Below are positions 55,982 through 64,000 of a DNA stretch of 64,000 nucleotides, piece after piece. Origin of the DNA: Alviniconcha marisindica (taxonomy: Eukaryota > Mollusca > Gastropoda > Provannidae). Location of the stretch: the NCBI GenBank assembly GCA_018857735.1, contig JABMCL010002049.1, forward strand, positions 223,501-287,500, given 5' to 3'. The notes beneath the pieces were generated by a model. It was not told the DNA's origin and searched no databases. It worked only from the letters and a program-made list of their open reading frames with translations. Made by a program: the position numbers and the translations under genes. How positions within the stretch are numbered: the first letter of the stretch is position 1; every line of letters starts with the position of its first letter.

Positions 55982-56039
55982 GGTGTCGGTCACACGGTCC
56001 GCTGTTCTGGAACCGGCGTCAAGGGAGTTTGCAAGGAGT

Positions 56040-57010
56040 AAGAATCAGGCTGAAGCTTTAAAGTGTGTTTCGCTGACTACACAGCTCTATCGTCTCCTAC
56101 GGCGTGTTCGCCATTATGAAGCCTGGAGATCAACATGACGGCCACTGTCTGTCGTTTAAACAATGTTGTCAAAGGATTTTGCAAGAGGATAAGAGTCTGG
56201 CTGAAACTTTCAAGTGTGTTTCACTGACCACAATGCTCTGTCCACTCCTACGGAATGTCCTTCATCAGCTCACCATTATGAATCTTCGAGATCAACATTC
56301 CGGTCACAGTCTGGAGTTTCAGAACCGGCGCCAAGGGAGTTTATAAGACGTAAGAGTCTCGCTGAAGCTTCAAGTGAGTTTCGCTGACCACAGCGTCCTA
56401 CCCACTCCTATGTAGTGTCCACAATCAGCTCGCCGTTACGTAGCCTGGAAATTAACATGATGGTCAGTTTGGTGATACGTAGCTGGCAGGAAGGGACTTG
56501 TAGGAGAAAGTATCAGTCTGACTGAAGCTTGTAAACGTGTTTCACCGGGTCCATCCAGAGATGCTACAGCAAGGGTACAGTGTGGGGGTCTCTCAATCCG
56601 TTATGTATACCCGAAGACCGGCGTGGTGGTCACAGTCTGGCGCTAACTGCTTTGAATGTTGTCCGGAACGAGCAAGGTTTCATGGTTTCAAGGTTTTATT
56701 GAGCAGTAACACTCTGGACAAAAGCCTAAGTGTCTCGCCTTGGTTTGCTTCACTGGCTACTTACGTCCTGTCAGTTCCTAAAGCTCGCCACTACGCAGCC
56801 CGAAGATCCGCATGGTAGTCACAGTCAGTCTTTCTTTTGTCACGCTTGTCAGAGAATAACCATGCTGCCCACATGAATGTCTTTGCCTTGATTCAGCTCT
56901 ATGCAAGCACACAAAGCGTTCGCTATTCCCCAGTCACGGCGTAGGGGTCTCCTCGTTGTCGTACATCCCGCAGATGGATGTGGTGATGGAATCTGTTGTT
57001 GAATGTGAAA
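56040..57010 (-). repeat. Decayed shadow copies of the ANKUB1 exon 1 start region
   Basis: At least four and perhaps six units resemble the exon 1 start and its upstream flank. True sequence: CGCCGTTGTACAGGCCGAAG then ATCAGCATGGTGTCGGTCAC. Copies: CGCCATTATGAAGCCTGGAG/ATCAACATGACGGCCACTGT (56110), CACCATTATGAATCTTCGAG/ATCAACATTCCGGTCACAG (56267), CGCCGTTACGTAGCCTGGAA (56431) and CGCCACTACGCAGCCCGAAG (56785). The flank AAGAGTCTGGCTGAARCTTY AAGTGTGTTTC repeats in step, period about 150 bp. Confidence 0.85.
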
Positions 57011-57726
57011 GGGCACAGTCCACTTGACTCCCACGAAGTCTATGATGGTGACGATAGCGGAGGAGTTTGTGCTTCTAAGTCGCAGAACTACTTTCTGTAC
57101 GTTTTGGGGAATGGTCTAGGAAGTACGGAGCACTATCGGACCTCAATAAAAAAAGAATAATATTTTTTTAAACAAATTACAAAAATAAAAATAAAATAAC
57201 TTTCACAATCGCTGACAGCCAGCAAAACTACTTGGACAGTTTTTCTTTTCTTTGTGGCACGGATCGAGAAAGCACAGAGTGGTTTCGAACCTCAATAAAA
57301 ACAAATACACACAAAAAAATTATATATAAAAAAAGCCACGTCTCTGAATCCGATCAGACCCAAAGACCTGAAGAACCGACACCGTGAAGAGGTTCACCGG
57401 CTTTTCGACAAAAAGTGACACGTAGTCATTGGTGGTGCGAGACGTTCCGCAATACGTCCACCACAGACATTCATCAAGGCTCTTCAGGTGCGTTCGTACC
57501 GTACACACAAAGTGCTTGTCAAGTGGACCACTTTGGGGGAGTTACATGCGATATGCAAACCCCCACGTGACCCACGTGAAAGCCCCTCACACGACGCTGG
57601 CTGGGTAAGGACTGCTTTTTGAGCCAACACTGGACGAGACGGGAGCGGACAAAGGAGGGCGGTCAGCATTCAGACGGTTGTATTCTGGACTAGGTCCGGT
57701 TGCTCCAACGGAAGCCCGTCGCTCAC
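57010..57726. other. Intron upstream of ANKUB1 exon 1
   Basis: Contains AT-rich repeats (AAAAATAAAAATAAA) and unassigned sequence. No gene recognised. Confidence 0.45.
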
Positions 57727-57781
57727 CTGGTTGCCACGGAGTCACACCGAGACCATCAGCGCCGGCCGCCACCGACGCCCG
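57727..57781 (-). CDS. ANKUB1: Candidate upstream exon of ANKUB1 (coding or 5' UTR)
   Basis: A 55-nt block lies between a good acceptor (TTTCTCTGTTTGTTCAG) and a strong donor (CAACCAG/GTGAGC). Joined to exon 1 extended to its own acceptor at 56001, one frame is open through the junction (..[18 protein letters not shown]). It could lengthen the protein N-terminally or be 5' UTR. No start codon was located further upstream. Confidence 0.4.
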
Positions 57782-58280
57782 CTGAACAAACAGAGAAAGA
57801 AAAAGCATGTGGAGTTACACGTCCTTGTGTAGCGACTGTCGGTCTTTGACGAGGAAGGGGAGGGGGGGAAGGGATCATGGGGTGGTGGTGGTAGGGAAAG
57901 TAAACGAACGATCATGAAACCGTTACCCTCTGCTTGCGTACGCGGCTGCCTCTCAGGTAATCAGCCGAAAGAGGCGTTTATTTGTGCAGCAGGATTGTGC
58001 TGCGGGATTTGAAGAGCGATCGCAAAGAATAAGTACGTAACGCTTATTCCTCTATTCACACCGATTCAGCACGCATTGGCCGGGAGCTTGTCGTCGCTGT
58101 ATGCGGAGCCGTAAAAACAGTCATCAAAGACCTCATTATATTTCACGACATGTCGTAAAACGTCAACTTGAGGTCGTCACGAGCTGTCGAGTGAATATTT
58201 ATAAGGTGGCTTTTAAAGGTCTCTAATTCACTCCTCTGTAGCTACAGTTCATTTGAGATCAGTCTGCCGATCGCCTTTTT
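57782..58280. other. Region upstream of ANKUB1, possible promoter
   Basis: Moderately GC-rich, no tandem array. Nothing specific recognised. Confidence 0.35.
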
Positions 58281-58284
58281 AATT

Positions 58285-58360
<76 letters not shown>

Positions 58361-58530
58361 AATGCACCTAACGCTACTATCCTTGAGTATTAAAGTTTTC
58401 GAGTTCGAGTTCTCTCTCTCTCTCTCTGGCTGTTAGATAGGGTCCAAATGGACATACTGCTACTATCCTTCGAGTTCGATTTCTCTCTCTCTCTCTCTGT
58501 CTCTCTGTGTGCGTCTCTCTCTCTACACGA
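58281..58530. repeat. (CT)n microsatellites, duplicated
   Basis: CT runs at 58281-58360 and shorter ones near 58410-58425 and 58480-58525. The last two follow a repeated TACTATCCTTSAGTWYK and TTCGAGTTCGA sequence. Confidence 0.92.
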
Positions 58531-58689
58531 TTCTTTCAGTACATGTTTTTTCCGTTTAAGAGCGAAAAGTGTTGGCCAGACTATGCCCGATTTGGTTTGC
58601 ACTCCATGTAAATGTAAAATCGCTTAGGTCTTAAATATATCAGTCTATCTATGCACGTTTTTTGTCCCTTCTCGACAACTGCGCTTCTC

Positions 58690-58880
58690 TTCTACTGACT
58701 GAATTTTCCGACTCCTCACATACAACACCAGACACATAGGACAAAGATCTTCTCGTTGTCAAGGTCCATATACCTGGAACAAACTCACTCATAGTGCCAG
58801 ACATTCTTCTACTTCGTCCACTTTGCAATCTATTCTCGATTTTTTTCCATCAAGCAATCACACCGTTCTGCTACACTTCT
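58690..58880 (+). mobile_element. Non-LTR retrotransposon C-terminal fragment
   Basis: One frame reads YNTRHIGQRSSRCQGPYTWN then KLTHSARHSSTSSTLQSIL and DFF, ending in a stop at 58880. GQRSF-x-GPxxWNxLPxSIR-SSSxxxFKxxL is the usual end of LINE ORF2 proteins. It starts abruptly, so it is a truncated copy. Confidence 0.78.
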
Positions 58881-58937
58881 AAATACCTACGCTACATTTG
58901 TATGCGTATGTGCGTATGTTGTGCGTGCGTGTGCGTG

Positions 58938-59022
58938 CACACCAGGGAATCGAACCAGCGTCGATATTAATTGTGCCTGGCCTTTTGGATCGACGTTCTA
59001 CCAGCTGAGCTGTCCCGCAAAT
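58938..59022 (-). mobile_element. tRNA-like sequence (SINE head or tRNA pseudogene)
   Basis: On the minus strand, GGGACAGCTCAGCTGGTAGA matches a tRNA D-arm/A box and GGTTCGATTCC a perfect B box. The T-stem and acceptor stem do not pair properly, so it is not a functional tRNA. Confidence 0.65.
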
Positions 59023-59800
59023 CGCAATTTATCGAAAATTTGATTCCTGTTCGCGACTCTGCTGAAAGCTGACTCGGAAGAAGAGAAATTAATAAAAACG
59101 ATCACAGCAGTTTTTCAGTCGATTTATTATACTTTGTTAACCAAAACAAAACAATTTTATTTTTATTTTATTTTTTGAAAGCCGTGAAAATAAGGCCGTG
59201 AGTGCTGACATTTTGTGTTTGGCAGTTTCTGTCCTTGACATCGTAAACAAGGCTGAATGTACAGCACAAGTACCTATTGGTATCACGTCACGAACCAGCC
59301 CTTCTCTGCTCTTCTTTGGTAAAGAGCGAAGAAAAATGGTTGCACCATGAGGAGCTCAAATTCGAAGGAAAAACGTACTTTAAAAGAACACACCAATTAA
59401 AAGAAGGAAAACCAAACGAAGTCCGCAAATGGAATACTTGCCACGGAGTCACATTTGCTATGTTCTTGGGCCAGTGTGTCTTTGCTTGGGGTCCCCTTTA
59501 AATTGATATGTCCGCCACACTTTACTATCTTTCTGTCAGAATGCAGTCTCACTGAACGACCAATATCGTACATATAATGCCATTGACAAGTCTATGCTAT
59601 TTCACGTTCAGTCTTTGTCATTCACACGCGGCACTAAATTCGATACTTAAGAAATCTATGATAGGGTACAACCTCCCTGTCAGATTCATTCAGCCTCACC
59701 AAATAACGAGTCTCACTAAATGAGTAACCCTCGCACTTTATCACTCTGTCACAATAGAACGAAGCCTCATCAGGTTAATTAACGTACTCAGCGCACTGCA
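59023..59800. other. Intergenic, one unassigned ORF
   Basis: A 74-codon plus-strand frame at 59277-59501 (…EELKFEGKTYFKRTHQLKEG…) has no recognised homology and no splice support. Otherwise AT-rich. Confidence 0.35.
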
Positions 59801-60245
59801 GTGAGTTTAGCACGTACGCTATAAAGAAGAAAGTCTTCAAGCCTGTCACCCTGTAGTGAACTTGACACGCACACTATACAGAACGAAGTCTTCCAACCAG
59901 TTACTCTTTGGTGAATTTGACACGTACACTAGGTAGAACAGTCTTCCAGTCAGTCACTGTGTAGTGAACTTGACACGCACACTATACAGAACGAAGTCTT
60001 CCAACCAGTTACTCTCTGGTGAATTTGACACGTACCCTATGCAGAACAGTCTTCCAGTCAGTCACTGTGTAGTGAACTTGACACGCACACTATACAGAAC
60101 GAAGTCTTCCAACCAGTTACTCTTTTAGTGAATTTGACACGTACGCTGTACAGAACAGTCTTTCAGGCAGTCACTCCTTAGTGACCTGAACACACAAACT
60201 ATACATAATGCAGTCTTCCAGCCGGTAACTCTTTACTAAATTTAA
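59800..60245. repeat. About 60-bp tandem repeat, 7 copies
   Basis: Units of AGTGAACTTGACACGCACAC then TATACAGAACGAAGTCTTCC and AACCAGTTACTC. Two versions differ by CGAAGTC versus ACAGTC and partly alternate, suggesting a two-unit higher-order repeat of about 115-120 bp. Confidence 0.95.
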
Positions 60246-60374
60246 CATGTACGTAGAAGGAAATCTTCCAGCCAGTCGCTCTTTAGTGAACATAACACCT
60301 ACATTGTTCAAGCGAAAAAGGTACAATAGCTGCACGATATGTCACCCGTCACATTGCGGCGAAAAGGTGCCGCA

Positions 60375-61395
60375 ACAGGGTCTTCCAATCACTCAGTGCA
60401 TTATGAATTTCAACCACATCTTATTTCATCAGAGAGGTGTCTGCCAATCGCTAATTAATACGGCATAAATTTCACCCGTATCTTACTCCAGCAGAGGGGA
60501 GCCTGCCAATCGCTTAATGCAGCATAGGAGTCTGCCAAACGCTCAGTGTACCGTGAATTCTACCTGTATCTTAATTCAACAGAAAGGAGTCTGCCGATCG
60601 CTCAATGTACATGAATTTCACCTGTATCTTAATTCAACAGAAAGGAGACTGCCAATCGCTCAATGTACCATGAATTTCACCTGTATCTTAATTCAACAGA
60701 AAGGAGACTGCCAATCGCTCAATGTACATGAATTTCACCTGTATCTTAATTCAACAAAAAAGAGTCTGCCGATCGCTCAATGTACATGAATTTCACGAGT
60801 ATCTTACTCTAGCAGAGAGGAGTCTGCCAATCGCTCAATGTATCATGAATTTCACCTGTATCTCAATTCAGCAGAAAGGAGACTGCCAGTCGCTCAGTGT
60901 ACCATGAATTTCACCTGTATCTTAATTCAACAGAAAGGAGACTACCGATCGCTCAATGTACATGAATTTCACCAGGAGTCTGCCGATCGCTCAGTGTACA
61001 TGAATTTCACCTATACCTTACTCAAGCAGAGAGGAGTCTGCCAATCGCTCAGTGCACTATGAATTTCACCCGTATCTTAATTCAGCAGAAAGGAACCTGC
61101 CTGTCGCTCAACGTACCATGAATTTCATCCGCCGTATCCAACTTCAGCAGAAACGGGCCTGCCAGTCGCTCAGTGCTCTATGGATTTCACCTTATCTTCA
61201 ACAAAAACGAGTGTCAGTTCACATTGAATTTAAACCATATCTTACCTCAACAAATCAAAGCAGCAATCTCCATTTCAATGCACCATAAACTCGATCACCC
61301 GTATCTTTCTTCAGCAGAAAGATCGGGTCTGTCAGTCGCCCGATACACCGGCGCCATGAATTCCCCTCGTATTTTTACTTCAACATAATGGAGCC
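60375..61395. repeat. About 58-bp tandem repeat, about 16 copies
   Basis: Units of CAATCGCTCAATGTACATGA then ATTTCACCTGTATCTTAATT and CAACAGAAAGGAGACTGC, more decayed at both ends. It is probably related to the preceding 60-bp array. Open frames here are artefacts. Confidence 0.95.
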
Positions 61396-62620
61396 TCCCA
61401 ACCACTCATCACAAGGCATGGAAGTTAAAACGTGCCATTACACGTTAATTCAACACGCTGAAAGTGCAGACTATTGCTCCCACGCACGACACTGCATGGA
61501 TAAAAGTTTCCGATCTGCACTGATAATGGGAACTGCGCTTGACATCATTATAACGCCGGCGCCAGGCATACTTTGATCGAACGGTAAAAAGGGACGTTGC
61601 GGCCACTGATCTAATGCAGTGCTTTGCGGCTCGGGATGGATGACCTTGTCTCTTGTCGGTGCCCTGAGGTTACGCTGTATAATTTGATGAGTGAAAGCTG
61701 GGTAACGTACTGGGGCTACAGCGATAAAGACACTACTGGGTGTTTCTCCACAAACTGCTCTTAGCTTGACTTACTTCCCAAAGGAACAAATAAAATTTGG
61801 TGCATTTAGGCATCTGAATACTTTCAACCCAAGCTTAATCCTTAATCCTTTCAAAGCAAGTTTCCCTTTGCAGGACAATAAAGTATTATCTTATTACGTC
61901 CTAGCTTTTAATCGTGACTAAAATGGGGATATATGGATTTTTAACAGCAACAACAAAACTGTCCATATGGAGTATGCCATCGAGTATTAGCCGCCAAAGA
62001 GCGGCCGGATCGGCAACTTCATTCTGTGTTATTGTCACACAAGTATTGTGTTAGGTCTGCATAATCCTGGTTATGCCATTTTTACTAATCTTTTTCCCTT
62101 CTCTTCTTTGGCGTGAATGAGCCAACCTGACAGCTTCCTTTGTGAAGCCGATGAAAGCATTACGGCCATTGTGTATGGTCCCATATACCACTTGATCCTT
62201 ATTCCATACTGTTATTCAAGGTGTTGTTTATCATCTTCGTTCCTATAGCCTGCATGAATGGGTTGATTAGACAAGCCGAGTGACGGTGCGTGTCAGTGAG
62301 TGTGTGTTAGTGTGTGTGTGCGCGCGCCGTTGTAACCTAGTCTTTGTTCCACTGTTAGTCTACAAGAGAAAGCTTTGTTCCCGATCACCTCCAACCCACC
62401 CCACAGCCCCACCCCACACCTCCCGATCTTACGTGAACCGATTAAGAGTATGCAAGTCTGATAATGTATGATTTGTTTTCATTCAGGCAACGCCACCATA
62501 AATATATCGCATTCTTTTTCTCTTTCTGCATATTTTTTTAACCCTTTCATTTCCATTTCTATTAGAACACGTCAGATTACATGAGCGACAATGAGTACTG
62601 TGTTAGCATGAAGTAAAGAG
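61396..62620. other. Intergenic, nothing recognised
   Basis: No coding frame with family similarity, no array. A short GT run lies near 62300. Confidence 0.5.
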
Positions 62621-62875
62621 AGAGACTCAGAGAGATAGAGAGAGAGAGAACAAACTCCCCAAAAGAAATCACATTCTTAGTTTGAGAATCACGTTGAAAG
62701 GAAGAAATACTCTGGCTTATTTCAGAGGGGCCATGCAGTTCAAATCAGTGTCTGGGAATTTGTGTCTGGGACGGTTCTCTTTTGCTGGAGGAAAGGGACA
62801 GGGAACCACTCAGACAAATCCCCTGGTCTCCCCCCCCCCCCCTCCCTTCCCCCCCCCCCCCCCCCCCCCCCCCAG
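62621..62875. repeat. GA repeat and poly-C run
   Basis: (GA)n near 62621-62650 and a C run of roughly 40, interrupted by TCCCTTC, at 62830-62872. Confidence 0.95.
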
Positions 62876-63359
62876 TCCTTCCCTCCCCTACTCACATCGT
62901 GGAGTTTGACGTCGCCAGTCATTTTACCGCAGGAAAACATCTAAGTTCCCTCTGCTGTTTTCATCTGCTGTTTCTCATGATAAATTTAATACAATATACT
63001 GTATTAAATTTCTCATAGGCTTATATGAAGCCTGTCTAAAGACGCCTCACACGCAGCAAATAATCTCGAAGTAGAATGAATTTCTATAAGATATGCATGG
63101 TCCACATAATTATCAGGTAAAGATTTCCTCCTGATATACCAAATACTATGAAATGGAAAACCTTCAGACATGGCCAGATGGCCGAGAATTCTAAGACCTC
63201 GCGTACTGAGTTTGGTCGCAAAGAAAAAAGAACCACCAGTGAAGCGAGAAGTGATATGCACACACAGTCGTGCCACACTACTCATATGGTAATAAGCTGT
63301 GTAATATCATCTGCTAGCTTAAATTCCTTTTTGAGGTAGACGTCATACAAGACACCCAT

Positions 63360-63416
63360 ATTCTCTCTCTCTCCTATTTTTTTTAATTTTATATCTCTCC
63401 TGCTCCCCTACATGCG

Positions 63417-63501
<85 letters not shown>

Positions 63502-63633
63502 CTATTTTTTTATTTTATTTTTATTTTTATATCTCTCCTGCTCCTCCACTCTTTAGTGTCGATCTTCCACCCCTTCCACCCTCCAAGTCATTAGCGTTTC
63601 ACGAAACAAAGAGAGAGAGAGACAGACAGACAA

Positions 63634-63672
<39 letters not shown>

Positions 63673-63720
63673 GAAGAGAGAAGAAGGAGAAGAAGAAGAA
63701 GACGAAGAAGAAAAAAACAA
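63360..63720. repeat. (CT)n, (GACA)n and (GAA)n simple repeats
   Basis: CT runs at 63416-63500, GACA run at 63622-63672 and GAAGAA at 63677-63712. CTCTCTCCTATTTTTT and TTTTATATCTCTCCTGCTCC occur twice (63370-63410 and 63495-63545), showing duplication of the whole block. Confidence 0.95.
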
Positions 63721-64000
63721 ATTATATACGTGCAATTCTGTCTTCGTCTCGTTTCTTTCCCTCGCCCCCTGTCCCCTCCTCGGCCCAAACCCACGGCTGC
63801 GTTCGTTCGTGCTGGAAAATAAGAAAAACAGAAAGAAAGAAAAAAGTCTTCGACACTGCCAAGACTCGACCCAAACACGGACCCAGCGGGGGAAAGAAAA
63901 AAAAAGCTATCGCATTCCCTTGCCGCAGTACGTAGGAAACCTAGGCCCTTGACATGCTCGGAGGAGCACCGGAGCGGCCAGACTAAAAGTAAAAGTAAAA
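63721..64000. other. Right end of window, nothing recognised
   Basis: No feature could be supported here. Confidence 0.5.

Noticed and set aside
329..63672. CRISPR array or prokaryotic features
   Set aside because: The tandem repeats have no unique-spacer pattern and the genes are intron-bearing animal genes.

Overview
The window is animal nuclear DNA. It has many short exons with GT/AG junctions, long introns, abundant CA/GT microsatellites, tRNA-derived SINE pieces, decayed non-LTR retrotransposon fragments and very many local tandem arrays. The gene set and a recurrent TTGACTGGGTGTAAAACACC repeat (three copies) suggest a lophotrochozoan, most likely a gastropod mollusc. The species cannot be read from the sequence.

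Layout. (1) 35-2869, minus: the 5' end of a TMCO6-like gene, encoding an importin-beta-binding-like basic segment and the first armadillo-like helices; it runs off the left edge. (2) 5053-29511, plus: an apparently complete DNA2 gene (DNA replication helicase/nuclease 2). I traced 32 phase-consistent coding exons giving about 1,717 residues, with a long disordered N-terminus that starts with a PCNA-binding PIP box. (3) 31667-41697, minus, tail-to-tail with DNA2: six exons encode the DUSP and ubiquitin-like domains of a USP4/11/15-type deubiquitinase. They are followed, in frame and across an intron of about 400 bp, by a RING / B-box / coiled-coil (TRIM) exon. No ubiquitin protease catalytic domain is present, so the predicted product is a deubiquitinase-targeting-module / E3-ligase chimera of 559 residues. 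(4) 46256-55981, minus, with a possible extra 5' exon at 57727-57781: an ANKUB1 orthologue (ubiquitin-like domain, ankyrin repeats, polyQ-rich C-terminal half), 834 residues from the assigned start. (5) 57.8-64 kb: no convincing gene; tandem arrays, a tRNA-like element, a LINE fragment and simple repeats.

The most unusual structural theme is that exon edges have been tandemly copied into neighbouring non-coding DNA. At least seven DNA2 exons, four ANKUB1 exons and exon 1 of the chimeric gene have diverged or near-identical 'shadow' copies beside them, usually including the splice site. The extreme cases are about 20 near-identical copies of the 3' end and donor site of ANKUB1 exon 3, and about 28 copies of the acceptor of DNA2 exon 17. 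A neutral reading (general local tandem duplication, noticed only where conserved exon sequence makes it visible) is possible and is stated with the findings.

Two of the four genes concern ubiquitin: the DUSP-UBL-TRIM chimera and ANKUB1. DNA2 works in Okazaki flap processing and DNA end resection. No functional link between neighbours is implied. All exon models were built by eye from splice signals, reading phase and remembered family sequences, without alignment or transcript data.
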